Source: Chloroflexi bacterium 44-23 (GTDB taxonomy: Bacteria; Chloroflexota; Anaerolineae; Anaerolineales; Anaerolineaceae). Taken from it: a stretch of 64,000 nucleotides of DNA. Shown piece by piece: positions 18,068 through 26,331 of this stretch. The DNA lies in contig MKUW01000019.1 of the NCBI GenBank assembly GCA_001899005.1, forward strand, positions 175,212-239,211, in the 5' to 3' direction. The translations under genes were made by a program, and so were the position numbers. Every line of letters starts with the position of its first letter. The first letter of the stretch is position 1. Under the pieces are notes generated by a model, which had not been told where the DNA came from, ran no database searches, and worked only from the letters and a program-made list of their open reading frames with translations.

Positions 18068-18709
18068 AGCTATTAGCGGTTTGAAGCTCATACGGTGGAG
18101 CGGGCAAGGACCAAATTTGGCCAGAGCTTGCTGATGACGACCGGTGCCATAGCCTTTATGGGATGAAAACCCATACTGCGGGTAAAGCTGATCTGTTTCT
18201 TGCATCCAGTGATCGCGGGCAGTTTTGGCCAGGATGGAGGCAGCTGCTATGGAAAGTGATCGTTGGTCGCCTTTTATAAGGGCTGTTTGTGGGTTATCAA
18301 CTTGCGGGAGTAAAAGCGCGTCAATTAATAAATGATCTGATGAATTAGCGGCTTTGGTCAAAGCGCGTGTCATGGCGCAGCGGGTGGCGGCGATGATACC
18401 AGTGGCATCGATTTCTTCCTGAGTTGAGAAACCGATTGCCCAGGCGAGTGCAATTTCCTTGATTTTCTCAGCCCAATAATTTCTTTTTGAAGCTGATATT
18501 TGTTTGGAATCGCGGACTCCAGACAATAATTCGCAAATATTCGAATTGAGTGGAAGAATGACAACGGCTGCACTGACCGGGCCAGCCCAAGCGCCTCGGC
18601 CGGCTTCATCCAACCCGGCAACCCGGCAACTCACTTTTTTATTAAGCTCAAATTCGAAAGCAAAATTTGGTGCAGCTGGAATCTCAAAGGGTTTTCTGGC
18701 TGCGCACAT
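18035..18709 (-). CDS. rnhB: ribonuclease HII
   Basis: A 224-aa RNase HII that removes ribonucleotides and RNA primers from DNA. The catalytic motif is VAGLDEAGRGAWAGPV (first Asp-Glu), followed by DALLLP, IKGDQRSLSIAAASILAKTARD and SSHKGYGTGRH. The chosen ATG (18709) has GAGGA seven bases upstream; an in-frame ATG at 18727 extends further into the upstream gene. The C-terminus overlaps the end of the ATPase gene on the other strand. It overlaps the GT2 gene by 26 bases, so it is probably cotranscribed with it. Confidence 0.92.
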   Translation of the reverse strand: MCAARKPFEIPAAPNFAFEFELNKKVSCRVAGLDEAGRGAWAGPVSAAVVILPLNSNICELLSGVRDSKQISASKRNYWAEKIKEIALAWAIGFSTQEEIDATGIIAATRCAMTRALTKAANSSDHLLIDALLLPQVDNPQTALIKGDQRSLSIAAASILAKTARDHWMQETDQLYPQYGFSSHKGYGTGRHQQALAKFGPCPLHRMSFKPLIALSQRSNIHFF

Positions 18710-19424
18710 AATATCCTCGGCGGGCATTGCGGCGGATCGTGAGCAGATCCAGGGCCATTCTAATTGAATCTCTGACGATGTTTAACCGTGTTCCGGGTTT
18801 GTAATACCATGTGATTGGTACTTCTTCAATTTTATAGCCATTTTGCCGTGCAATAACCAATACCTCGGCATCAAATGACCAACCTACCAAGGTTTGAATA
18901 GGAAAAACCTGATCTGCCACTTCGCCCCGAAAGGCTTTAAAGCCGCACTGAGTATCTTGCAAACCTGGCAACACTGTAAAGCGTACCATGCTGTTGAAAA
19001 TACGCCCAATCAAGTGACGGTATTCCGGTTCATTAACTCTTTTCGATTCAGGAAGTTCCCGAGAAGCAATGGCAACATCGTATGTTTGACCATTGGTGGG
19101 AACAAATTTGTTTATTTCAGCCACTGGCATGGAGAAATCAGCGTCACAGAATATACGGTAGATACCCGTGGCTGCTAAAATACCGGTGCGAACCGCCAGC
19201 CCTTTGCCTGGCATTTTTTCGTTTATGACACGTAAATAAGGCATCTCTGCAATGAAACTGCTGGCCACTTCAAATGTGCGGTCATGGCTGCCATTCTCAA
19301 CAACGATTACTTCGATCTCGTAGCTTTGTGCATTCACAAATTCTTTTACCTGCAGCAACGAAGGTGGCAGTCTTTCTTCTTCATTGTGCGCTGGAATGAT
19401 GATCGAAAGTAGGGGTGGAGTCAT
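18684..19424 (-). CDS. family 2 glycosyltransferase (dolichyl/polyprenyl-phosphate hexose synthase-like)
   Basis: A 246-aa GT-A fold enzyme. N-terminal LSIIIPAHNEEERLPPSL, then VVENGSHDRT, NEKMPGKGLAVRTG, CDADFSMPVAEI (metal-binding DxD-type), the acceptor region DTQCGFKAFRGE and GWSFDAEVLVIA. This set is typical of DPM/DPG synthase-like enzymes that load Glc or Man onto a polyprenyl phosphate at the cytoplasmic membrane. There is no C-terminal membrane domain. The start overlaps the stop of the 103-aa gene by one base, so the two are coupled. The sugar cannot be told from sequence. Confidence 0.85.
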   Translation of the reverse strand: MTPPLLSIIIPAHNEEERLPPSLLQVKEFVNAQSYEIEVIVVENGSHDRTFEVASSFIAEMPYLRVINEKMPGKGLAVRTGILAATGIYRIFCDADFSMPVAEINKFVPTNGQTYDVAIASRELPESKRVNEPEYRHLIGRIFNSMVRFTVLPGLQDTQCGFKAFRGEVADQVFPIQTLVGWSFDAEVLVIARQNGYKIEEVPITWYYKPGTRLNIVRDSIRMALDLLTIRRNARRGYYVRSQKTL

Positions 19425-19735
19425 TAAAATCTGGGTACAGTAGGCAAATAATCAGCGGAAATATGCTCTTGATCGAGACGGATAAATCCATTTTCTTCGA
19501 AGGATGCCAAGTATAGAGGTTTTCCGGTATCAAAGGTAGATCCTAATTGATGAATGCGTGTTCCAAGGACAAAACGCTGACCAGCTTTCATTCGTTTGAT
19601 TAGTTCCTCCCGGTCGACCACGAAAAGATCGCTCCAGATAGCTCCATGTTTTTTATAAATACGCGCCAGACTGAGCTGGTTATTTTCATCCACTCGAATG
19701 GCCTCTAAGACAGCGTCGTACTCTTTTTTTGGCAT
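19424..19735 (-). CDS. 103-aa hypothetical protein
   Basis: A soluble acidic/basic protein beginning MPKKEYDAVLEAIRVDENNQ with mixed alpha/beta composition and no recognised motif. Coupling to the glycosyltransferase gene (shared base at 19424) and a short gap to tRNA-Pro suggest it opens a three-gene minus-strand operon with GT2 and rnhB. Function unknown. Confidence 0.65.
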   Translation of the reverse strand: MPKKEYDAVLEAIRVDENNQLSLARIYKKHGAIWSDLFVVDREELIKRMKAGQRFVLGTRIHQLGSTFDTGKPLYLASFEENGFIRLDQEHISADYLPTVPRF

Positions 19736-19759
19736 GTTTATTCCTCATTCTCGCTTTCT

Positions 19760-19797
19760 AAAAAAATACCGTCCAGATGTGCACCAGACGGTTTTTT
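19760..19797 (-). terminator. terminator downstream of tRNA-Pro
   Basis: On the minus strand ACCGTC pairs with GACGGT around a 10-14 nt loop and is followed by ATTTTTTT. It ends the tRNA transcript just before the 103-aa gene. Confidence 0.7.
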
Positions 19798-19801
19798 CAG
19801 G

Positions 19802-19875
19802 TCGGGGTGGGCGGACTCGAACCGCCGACCCCCGCGTCCCAAACGCGGTGCGCTAGCCAACTGCGCTACACCCCG
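19802..19875 (-). tRNA. tRNA-Pro (anticodon TGG)
   Basis: It folds as a standard 74-nt cloverleaf: acceptor CGGGGTG/CACCCCG with A73, D arm GCGC/GCGC, anticodon stem CCGCG/CGCGG with loop TTTGGGA (anticodon TGG), and T arm GGCGG-TTCGAGT-CCGCC. A full CCA is not encoded (ACCT follows). Confidence 0.95.
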
Positions 19876-19901
19876 AGCTAAGAGAGTATAATCGTGTTAC
19901 G

Positions 19902-20870
19902 TTGAAATCGTCAAGACACTTTCTTAATTCTAATCCTGTTTTCATCTTTTGCAACTTGTTTTTTTTGGCCTTCATGATAACCGGCTGCATGAGTCAACCT
20001 TTACCTATTGCAGTCGAACAGCCTGATTTCCAGCCAACAAAAACACACGTGTTCTTGCCCAGCGTCATACCAACATCCACAAGCACTGCAAATCGAATGA
20101 TCACTACTCCCAGCCCCCTGCCAAGCGAGGCATTTTGCAAAAAGACAGGCGTAATTAAAAACGTTGAAATCCCTTCTCCAACTTTGGGAGAAAAACTGCG
20201 CATGCGTATTTATCTGCCGCCTTGTTATCAAAAAGAAAAAGAAGGCGGCTATCCATTGCTGGTTTTGTTACACGGACAGAACGGGCAGGATGACCAATGG
20301 ATTAATCTGGGGTTGACCAAAGCAGCCGATTCCTTGATTTTGAGCAATGAAATCCCTGCTATAGTAATGGTTTTTCCCTGGGAACGGCTCTATTTACTCG
20401 ATTGGCGTGAATCACACTTTGGAGAAGCCCTAACTGAAGATCTCATGGCGTATATTCTGGCTGAATATAACATTAATCCAGCGCGCGATCAGCATGCCAT
20501 CGGTGGAATTTCACGAGGAGCCAGTTGGGCGGTCCAGGTTGGAATGGAAAGCCCGCAGCTCTTTGGTGTGATTGGCGGTCATAGTTTTCCGTCTTTTGGC
20601 GGTGAAATTCGCAAACTGCCAGTCTGGATTGAACAATTTGATCCGCTGGGTGCACCTGCTTTATATTTTGATATCGGCAAATATGATCGCTATAAACGTT
20701 ATTGTGACCCATTTATGGAAGCATTGACGCAGCAAGGGGTTGAGCACCAATATATAATCAATGAAGGTGCCCATAACAATGAATATTGGCAGGAACACAT
20801 TATTGATTATTTGACCTGGTATGGTAAAACTTTTTCAGGAACGGATCTTGTTGATACACCACGTCAATAA
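19902..20870 (+). CDS. secreted esterase lipoprotein (esterase D / feruloyl-esterase-like alpha/beta hydrolase)
   Basis: A 322-aa protein with a lipoprotein signal (hydrophobic stretch then AFMITGC) and a Pro/Thr/Ser-rich linker to about residue 80. An alpha/beta hydrolase of the putative esterase (EsterD) type follows: LLVLLHGQNGQDDQW, AIVMVFPWER, nucleophile elbow GGISRGASWA, then acid and His near DIGKYD and EGAHNNEYW. It is likely anchored on the outer face of the membrane and hydrolyses esters; the substrate is unknown. The start is a TTG with no clear ribosome site and a TATAAT only 10 bases upstream. Translation may be leaderless, or the true start may be a later ATG. Confidence 0.75.
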   Translation: MKSSRHFLNSNPVFIFCNLFFLAFMITGCMSQPLPIAVEQPDFQPTKTHVFLPSVIPTSTSTANRMITTPSPLPSEAFCKKTGVIKNVEIPSPTLGEKLRMRIYLPPCYQKEKEGGYPLLVLLHGQNGQDDQWINLGLTKAADSLILSNEIPAIVMVFPWERLYLLDWRESHFGEALTEDLMAYILAEYNINPARDQHAIGGISRGASWAVQVGMESPQLFGVIGGHSFPSFGGEIRKLPVWIEQFDPLGAPALYFDIGKYDRYKRYCDPFMEALTQQGVEHQYIINEGAHNNEYWQEHIIDYLTWYGKTFSGTDLVDTPRQ

Positions 20871-20946
20871 TTTGGGCCAGGCAATTTTTTTAAAGTACGC
20901 ATAAGCAGAAAACTAAAGACGCTGTTTGTTAATCTATGGTTGTTCT

Positions 20947-21630
20947 CTACTTGACCTTAATGACCAAGCGAAGATTGCAGAAATAAATGCTGCCTTTTCG
21001 TAGTGCCCAATTTGATTCATAGGTACCGGCATCCCGCGGAGCGAGCATATCTACGATCATATCGACCGAGTTATTAACATCCACTTCCTGAGGAAGGTCA
21101 AAGGCATCAGGTCCTGTTTGGAATCTGGTGCCGCTCATAAACACCAAATCAACACCCGCGTCCCAGCTCTCAGTGCCGATATTTTTCAAAGTCCACCGCC
21201 CGTCAAAATCACCACCGGGAGGATACTCCTGGTTCATTCTTGGGGAAGCAGAGACCACAGAACACTGATAGGCTTCGCTGGTAGGGGTGACCGTAGGCGT
21301 TTCCGTTTCAGTTGCAGTGGGAGTAGACGTGATGGTCGCTGTAGGCAGGACGAAAGCGGTGTTGGTGGGCAGAGGGGTGGAAGATGGACGCAAGGTTTCC
21401 GTAACACTTTCTGTCGCTGTGACCGGCAGCCGCGATGGAGTTATCAACTGTGGCAACTGCTTTAGAGTGGCTGTGGAACTTGGCAACACCAAAACCTCCG
21501 GGAGCGGCGGGGGCGAGAGTGGATTTAATTTGGAGTTGGGGTTAAGAAACATGTAACCAAAACCTATTATGAGGATACCCGCAATAAAAAACACCAGGAT
21601 AGTCAGCAAATTCCATAATCCATCTCTCAT
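20947..21630 (-). CDS. membrane-anchored protein with NBR1-like (FW) Ig domain
   Basis: A 227-aa protein: an N-terminal membrane anchor (about residues 8-30), a long Thr/Pro/Ser linker (about 45-118), and a C-terminal domain beginning around residue 125. That domain matches the NBR1/FW Ig-like family: GGDFDGRWTLKNIGTESWDAGVDLVFMSG..., ending FCNLRLVIKVK. In Anaerolineae such domains are common on the cell surface and are thought to mediate adhesion or protein interaction; no enzyme motif is present. It is paralogous to the next gene upstream. Confidence 0.75.
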   Translation of the reverse strand: MRDGLWNLLTILVFFIAGILIIGFGYMFLNPNSKLNPLSPPPLPEVLVLPSSTATLKQLPQLITPSRLPVTATESVTETLRPSSTPLPTNTAFVLPTATITSTPTATETETPTVTPTSEAYQCSVVSASPRMNQEYPPGGDFDGRWTLKNIGTESWDAGVDLVFMSGTRFQTGPDAFDLPQEVDVNNSVDMIVDMLAPRDAGTYESNWALRKGSIYFCNLRLVIKVK

Positions 21631-21750
21631 TTTGTTTGCATCCTTTTTGTAGAAACTAAGTTTTAGCGGATATATACCAGTATATATTAAATTCTCAATT
21701 TGTTAATAGGATAGAGGATAATTTATGCATTAATCTGCTGCATTAAAGCC

Positions 21751-21783
21751 AAAAAAAGGCCTGTACAGCACTGTGCAGGCCTT
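21751..21783 (-). terminator. terminator after the FW-domain lipoprotein
   Basis: On the minus strand AAGGCCTGCACAG pairs with CTGTACAGGCCTT and is followed by TTTTT. It is a strong hairpin that separates the two FW-domain genes. Confidence 0.85.
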
Positions 21784-21802
21784 AACAGTGAATTAAGAGT
21801 GA

Positions 21803-22480
21803 TTATTTAACGGTAATATTAATATTGACGTAGCAGAAACGGTCACTGCCCTGAACCAGAGCCCAGGTAGATTGATAATTACCAGCTGATGAAGGTGCCA
21901 TCATATCGATAATCAATTCAACCGTATTGCCATTGGTCACAGTGACTGGCAGGTCAATGACATCAAATTTTGTTTGAAATTTTGTGCCACTGACATAGGT
22001 AAAATCTACCGAGGATTGATCCCAGGTCTGAGAACCCGTATTTTTAAACGTCCAACGACCATCAAAATCCAATCCCGGTGACATTACTTGATAATTGGCT
22101 GGAGAACTGGAGATTATCTGGCAGTTGAGGTCAGAACGTGTTGGTGTAGCAGTCGCTGTGGCAGTTGCCAGAATGGGTGTGGATGTGGGCGGTGCCAGGG
22201 TCGGGAATGGAGTGGGCGGCACAGCAGTATTGGTTGGTGGCAAAGCTGTGTTGGTGGGCATTTCCAAAGTGATTGTAGCTACTTCTGTTGGGGTAACGGT
22301 TGGTTGCGCTAAAGCTGTTTGGGTCAATTGCTCCTGAGCGGCTTGCATGGCCTGGGTTTGCATTGACTCAAAAACAGCCGTCTCGATTGCGGGATCTGAT
22401 GTAGGTGTAACATTTTTCGGCAAACAGCCCGCAAAAATGATGATTGCGATCAGTGAAATTACGATCAATTTTGTTTTCAT
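21803..22480 (-). CDS. lipoprotein with NBR1-like (FW) Ig domain
   Basis: A 225-aa lipoprotein (signal with lipobox IIFAGC at about residue 19). A Thr/Pro-rich linker (about 60-115) is followed by the domain PGLDFDGRWTFKNTGSQTWDQSSVDFTYVSGTKFQTKFDVIDLP..., the same fold as in the neighbouring paralogue, to the C-terminus. The start has AGGAGAAAAG upstream. It is probably surface-exposed, with role unknown. Confidence 0.78.
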   Translation of the reverse strand: MKTKLIVISLIAIIIFAGCLPKNVTPTSDPAIETAVFESMQTQAMQAAQEQLTQTALAQPTVTPTEVATITLEMPTNTALPPTNTAVPPTPFPTLAPPTSTPILATATATATPTRSDLNCQIISSSPANYQVMSPGLDFDGRWTFKNTGSQTWDQSSVDFTYVSGTKFQTKFDVIDLPVTVTNGNTVELIIDMMAPSSAGNYQSTWALVQGSDRFCYVNINITVK

Positions 22481-22639
22481 TCTTTTCTCCTGTTTTAGAT
22501 ACTTACTCTATGGTATGCTTTCTTTAAAGTTGAACTTACGTGATAATCTTACTTAATTGTACTGTATTAAGGTCTCCTTCCAAAATAAAGCCGGTTTGAG
22601 GCCATAAAAATAGATCTCTGCTTCATGTAGACGCTTGAT

Positions 22640-23155
22640 ATGCAAAAAAAGTTTCAAAAATGGCTATTCATAAATGCAATCATCATTCTTCTGATAATGG
22701 TGATCGCGGGCTGTGCGTTTAAACCACCATTGACACCCAATGTTGAAAATGAAGATCTTAATTTTGCCCGTTCGCAACTAATTCAATTTTATGATTTTCT
22801 CGCACAGCAAAAGTATGATCAGGCAGCAACGCTCTTTGGAGGGGATCTGGATATTTTGCGTGGTTACAATCCGGATCTTGCTGCGGATGACTTCAATATG
22901 CTCTTTAAAAGAGCTTGTGAACAAAATGGCTTTCAATGCTTATCTGTAAAACAGATCATTAATGAAGAAATAATTGCAACCAACCAATTTGTGTTTACGG
23001 TTGAATACCAGCAAGCTGATGGAAATCTGTTCGTGCGTGGTGCTTGTTGTGGTGCCAGCGAAGAAGAAATGCCACCTGTCAGTCAATTTTCTGTGCAGGT
23101 GGAAAGGGTTGATGGGGAATATAAAGTGCTTAGTTTACCACCCTATGTACCTTAG
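22640..23155 (+). CDS. hypothetical lipoprotein
   Basis: A 171-aa protein with signal and lipobox VIAGC (about residue 25). The mature part (DLNFARSQLIQFYDFLAQQKYDQAATLFGG...) looks like an NTF2/SnoaL-type cone domain, and ACCGASEEEMPP forms a Cys pair. Function unknown. The last three codons and stop (TATGTACCTTAG) lie at the left end of inverted-repeat copy C, so the C-terminus may have been trimmed by it. Confidence 0.65.
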   Translation: MQKKFQKWLFINAIIILLIMVIAGCAFKPPLTPNVENEDLNFARSQLIQFYDFLAQQKYDQAATLFGGDLDILRGYNPDLAADDFNMLFKRACEQNGFQCLSVKQIINEEIIATNQFVFTVEYQQADGNLFVRGACCGASEEEMPPVSQFSVQVERVDGEYKVLSLPPYVP

Positions 23156-23248
23156 ACTCTTCGATAAAACGGGGTTGAGGAGTGTATCTAAGTGGGCATC
23201 TGCCCCCAAAAAAACCCTCTGCCACTAATTTTTGAAAAGAATCGAATT
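23145..23248. repeat. inverted-repeat (MITE/REP-like) element, copy C
   Basis: The element in the opposite orientation to copy A: TGTACC...TCGATAAAACGGGGTTG, arm GAGGAGTGTATCTAAG, centre TGGGCATCTGCCC, arm AAAAAACCCTCTGCC, end ACTAATTTTTGAAAAGA. It overlaps the 3' end of the upstream lipoprotein gene. Confidence 0.78.
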
Positions 23249-23406
23249 TCCAGTCTTTAATTTTTCTGCCGGTTTTTCTAATTGAATAAATGCAGACAAC
23301 GGATTTGCAGGTGAAAATTTTATCGACTACGTACCTGATTAAATTCTTAAACATTACGTCTTTAAACTGAAAGTTAAGTCTGCTTTTTAGTGGAAGCCAG
23401 TGATCT

Positions 23407-23610
23407 TTAGACAACTGGATTGCTTGTCTTTTTTTTGTGCGGGAGAAAAGCGATGGTGATAAAGGGTCCCACAATTGGCACAAAGAGGGACAGCAGCAAC
23501 CAGGCAAGGGCATCGAAAAGTGGCAACCGCCTGCGTAGAATATGCAGAATTGCCAGAGCCAGCAGGATTAATTCCGCTGAAAAGAGCAAGAAACGAATAA
23601 TGTCTTCCAA
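23407..23610 (-). CDS. small membrane protein, PLD-nuclease N-terminal (PLDc_N)-like
   Basis: 67 aa with two helices (about residues 5-25 and 33-55) and the motif LLLSLFVPIVGPFITIAFLP. This matches the two-helix PLDc_N module found alone or ahead of cardiolipin synthases. The start is TTG, with GGGAG about 12 bases upstream, so it is not secure. Function unknown. Confidence 0.5.
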   Translation of the reverse strand: MEDIIRFLLFSAELILLALAILHILRRRLPLFDALAWLLLSLFVPIVGPFITIAFLPHKKKTSNPVV

Positions 23611-24107
23611 AGTACTTTTTAACTCCCGTTGGATATATTATAGAGCATTCGCAAAGACTCAGCCAATCAATTTTAGGTGCCAAATTTAGTTAAAAATTCC
23701 CCTTCTGTTGTAGGGAAGTACACCTGCAGGACCCACTTGAAAATGAATTGCCTTGGACCGGAGTTGAATAAAATTAATCTATCGTTACCCTCGTGTGGCA
23801 TCACCCAGAAATCGCGTAGGTTTCATCTGTGAGGTAGGATGTCCATTGCAATTTAATCCCAATAGTGGCCGTATTGCATAAGTCAATCAAGGTTTCGAAC
23901 TCAGGTTCAGAGGGGAAATCGTAAAAAAATGTTATCTTTGGGAGCTAAATCAAAACAGTATGCCTGGCAATTTTCGAGATGATTTACAAACAAAACCCCC
24001 TGGGGTAAGGAAACTGGTTTTAATTTACTTATTCTTTTTCTGGATCCATCATATAATTAAATTAATCGGTCTTAATTGGGTCTACAATCTTTTTAAAGGA
24101 AGAATAA
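23611..24107. other. intergenic region without recognised gene
   Basis: AT-rich, with many stops in all frames. It should contain the flavodoxin promoter near its right end; no repeat copy or RNA gene is seen. Confidence 0.4.
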
Positions 24108-24587
24108 ATGAGTAACTCATTGGTGGTTTATGATTCTGTCTTTGGCAATACACACAAGATAGCAGTGGCGATTTCGGAGGGACTGGCTGAGCGAGGTACT
24201 TCGGTTGTGCGTGCAGTCGTTGAGGTAACGCCAGAGGATCTGATTGATTTGCAGACTCTGGTAGTTGGATCACCTACCCGTGGATTTCGGGCCACACAGG
24301 TCATCATTGAGTGGATCAATTCGCTGCCAATCAGCGCTCTGTCAGCCGTAAAAGTGGCAGCTTTTGATACGCGCATCCCTGAGGCAACCATAAAAAGCAA
24401 TCTCATTCTGCGCTTATTAGGAGGGATGGTCAAGTATGCCGTTGATCAAATTGCGAAGAGTTTGCAAGCCAAAATGGCAGGCGGTGAGATGCCAAAGAAT
24501 TGGTTCTATGTTGCTGATTCCAAAGGCCCACTGTTAGAAGGTGAGCTGGATCGCGCCTATCAGTGGGGTGAAGAGCTGGCTGGATAA
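24108..24587 (+). CDS. flavodoxin-family protein
   Basis: A 159-aa FMN-binding protein. The phosphate loop is YDSVFGNTHKIA (about residues 8-19), followed by VVGSPTRGFRATQ. The mid-region FDTRIPEATIKSNL replaces the long acidic loop of classical flavodoxins, so this is the flavodoxin-like electron carrier or oxidoreductase type often found beside metabolic genes. A ribosome site (AAAGGAAGAA) precedes the ATG. It is convergent with gdhA and shares a bidirectional terminator. Confidence 0.88.
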   Translation: MSNSLVVYDSVFGNTHKIAVAISEGLAERGTSVVRAVVEVTPEDLIDLQTLVVGSPTRGFRATQVIIEWINSLPISALSAVKVAAFDTRIPEATIKSNLILRLLGGMVKYAVDQIAKSLQAKMAGGEMPKNWFYVADSKGPLLEGELDRAYQWGEELAG

Positions 24588-24590
24588 CAA

Positions 24591-24617
24591 AAAGGCGGCC
24601 AGCGGCCGCCTTTTTCT
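24591..24617. terminator. bidirectional terminator between flavodoxin and gdhA
   Basis: AAGGCGGCC pairs with GGCCGCCTT (9 bp, 3-nt loop) with A and T tracts on either side, so it can end both convergent transcripts. Confidence 0.9.
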
Positions 24618-24691
24618 ATAAGTTGGTTAACTGGATGGGCATATATTGTTTACACCCGCAATACTTCTAACTCGGAACTGATTACCCGTTC

Positions 24692-25978
24692 TTATATCCA
24701 GCCACGCAATTCCATGGCTTTGACCACACGAGCAATGGCAACCATATAAGCAGCATCGCGCATGTATACATTTTCTTTAAGTGACATATCCAGCACAGCC
24801 TTAAAAGCGGATGTCATTTTATTATCTTCTTTTTCCAGTACTTCTTCTCTAGTCCAATAAAAATTCATATCATTCTGGACGCCTTCGAAGTATGAAACAG
24901 TGACTCCGCCAGCATTGCACAGGAAATCAGGCACCAGGAAAATTCCGCGTTCCTTGATAACGACGTCAGCATCCGGGGTGGTTGGCCCATTGGCGCCTTC
25001 GGCAATTACGCGTACGGTCTTGCTGATTTTTTGGACTGTATCGGCGTTGATTTGGCCTTCCATAGCCGCCGGAATAAGCACGTCAACATCTTTACTGATC
25101 CAGGCATCGCCATCTTCAATTACATAACCGGCTGCTTTCGCCTTATTTTTATCGATTGAACCGTATTGGTCAGTAATTGATTTCAAGAAATGTGGGTCAA
25201 TTCCATCTTCTTTGGAAACCGTATAAGAAGCACGGTCTTCACGATCCCAGAAGGAGACGCAGACGACTGTGCCGCCCAGTATTTCGATAAATCCAATCGT
25301 TGCATACTGGGAGACATTACCAAAACCTTGAATAGACGCTTTGCATGTGGTTGGGTCCAAACCAAGGTGCTTGAGAGCTTCCCGTACAGAAAAGATGACG
25401 CCATATCCGGTGGCTTCCGTGCGGCCCAGAGAACCGCCGTTGCCAACCGGTTTACCTGTGATTGCTCCCGGTGTGAATTCGCCGGTTAGAAGTGAATATT
25501 CATCCATCATCCAACCCATCATTTGCGGTGTGGTTCCCACATCCGGTGCAGGAACATCCTGGCGTGGACCGATGTTCTTCCACATTTTCTGAATGTAACC
25601 GCGCACCAAGCGCTCTTTTTCACCATTGGTTAAGGTTGCCGGGTCGACAATTACGCCGCCTTTACCACCACCAAGGGGAATGTCGACGACGGCACATTTC
25701 CAGGTCATCCAGGTGGCCAGGGCGCGCACAGTGTCAATTGTCTCTGCCGGGTGAAACCGGATTCCACCTTTATTGGGTCCGCGGGCATCATTGTGTTGAA
25801 CACGATATCCCTGGAATACTCTCAGGGTTCCATCATCCATTCGCACGGGAATACGGAAATGAAATTCACGCAAAGGCCATCGTAAGATTTCACGCACTTC
25901 CGGGTCGAGACGGAGCATGTCGGCGACATGATCAAACTGACTTTGCGCCATTTCAAACGCGTTGGTATTTGATGACAT
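24692..25978 (-). CDS. gdhA: Glu/Leu/Phe/Val dehydrogenase (glutamate dehydrogenase)
   Basis: A 428-aa oxidoreductase that interconverts glutamate and 2-oxoglutarate plus ammonia. The substrate domain holds GGIRFHPAETIDTVRALATWMTWKCAVVDIPLGGGKGGVIVDP with the catalytic Lys. The Rossmann domain carries SIQGFGNVSQYA (about residue 217). The C-terminus holds EGANGPTTPDADVV and DFLCNAGGVTVSYFE. Length is that of the hexameric small GDH. AGGAGAATAATT precedes the ATG. The 5' leader carries a candidate attenuator (26046-26160). Confidence 0.93.
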   Translation of the reverse strand: MSSNTNAFEMAQSQFDHVADMLRLDPEVREILRWPLREFHFRIPVRMDDGTLRVFQGYRVQHNDARGPNKGGIRFHPAETIDTVRALATWMTWKCAVVDIPLGGGKGGVIVDPATLTNGEKERLVRGYIQKMWKNIGPRQDVPAPDVGTTPQMMGWMMDEYSLLTGEFTPGAITGKPVGNGGSLGRTEATGYGVIFSVREALKHLGLDPTTCKASIQGFGNVSQYATIGFIEILGGTVVCVSFWDREDRASYTVSKEDGIDPHFLKSITDQYGSIDKNKAKAAGYVIEDGDAWISKDVDVLIPAAMEGQINADTVQKISKTVRVIAEGANGPTTPDADVVIKERGIFLVPDFLCNAGGVTVSYFEGVQNDMNFYWTREEVLEKEDNKMTSAFKAVLDMSLKENVYMRDAAYMVAIARVVKAMELRGWI

Positions 25979-26034
25979 AAAATTATTCTCCTGTTTCTGA
26001 AAAGATTGATAAATCGAGTATTTTTTAGCAGTAG

Positions 26035-26118
26035 TTATTCACCAGAAAAAAAATAAACGGACAACTCGGGAAGGGTCCGCTTAAGGGTGCATGATATGTC
26101 TGAACAGGAATATCGCAT
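26035..26118 (-). CDS. candidate 27-codon leader ORF upstream of gdhA
   Basis: ATG at 26118 with GGAG four bases upstream, inside the 3' arm of hairpin P1. It reads MRYSCSDISCTLKR..., runs across the terminator hairpin and stops at 26035-26037, 57 bases before gdhA. The peptide has no Glu/Gln cluster, so it is not a classical amino-acid-sensing leader. Its translation would nevertheless disturb P1 and the terminator. It may be a chance ORF. Confidence 0.35.
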   Translation of the reverse strand: MRYSCSDISCTLKRTLPELSVYFFSGE

Positions 26119-26160
26119 ATTTCTCCGCTCAATGATAAGGTTAACAAATTGGAGCGGACA
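26046..26160 (-). promoter_or_regulatory. candidate attenuator in the gdhA leader
   Basis: Read on the minus strand, P1 pairs TCCGCTC (top 26158-26152) with GAGCGGA (top 26130-26124). The antiterminator pairs GTCCGCT (26159-26153) with AGCGGAC (26081-26075). The terminator pairs AAGCGGAC (26082-26075) with GTCCGTTT (26062-26055) and runs into ATTTTTTTT. P1 and the antiterminator share a strand, as do the antiterminator and the terminator, so the folds exclude each other. No known riboswitch core is recognised. Confidence 0.55.
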
Positions 26161-26331
26161 AGTCAAGATGATTAAGCTCTCGTTTATCGAATGTAATCCA
26201 TCAGTATTGTCAGTGAATTGTCATGCCTTTTCTATGGTATCTGTAATAGCCTGATTAAACGCATTGGGATGCCGCAAGACTGGAGATGAAAACACGGGCA
26301 GCAGCGCTGTCTTCCGACAGATATTCTGCTT
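26161..26331. other. intergenic DNA between gatB end and gdhA leader
   Basis: It should contain the gdhA promoter (minus strand). A TTGACT-like hexamer at 26167-26162 (minus) is present but its -10 is poor. No gene is seen. Confidence 0.35.

Noticed and set aside
21118-21556. Plus-strand ORFs opposite the FW-domain protein genes
   Set aside because: They are antisense shadows of the repetitive Thr/Pro-rich linkers, giving Gly/Val/Arg-rich nonsense.
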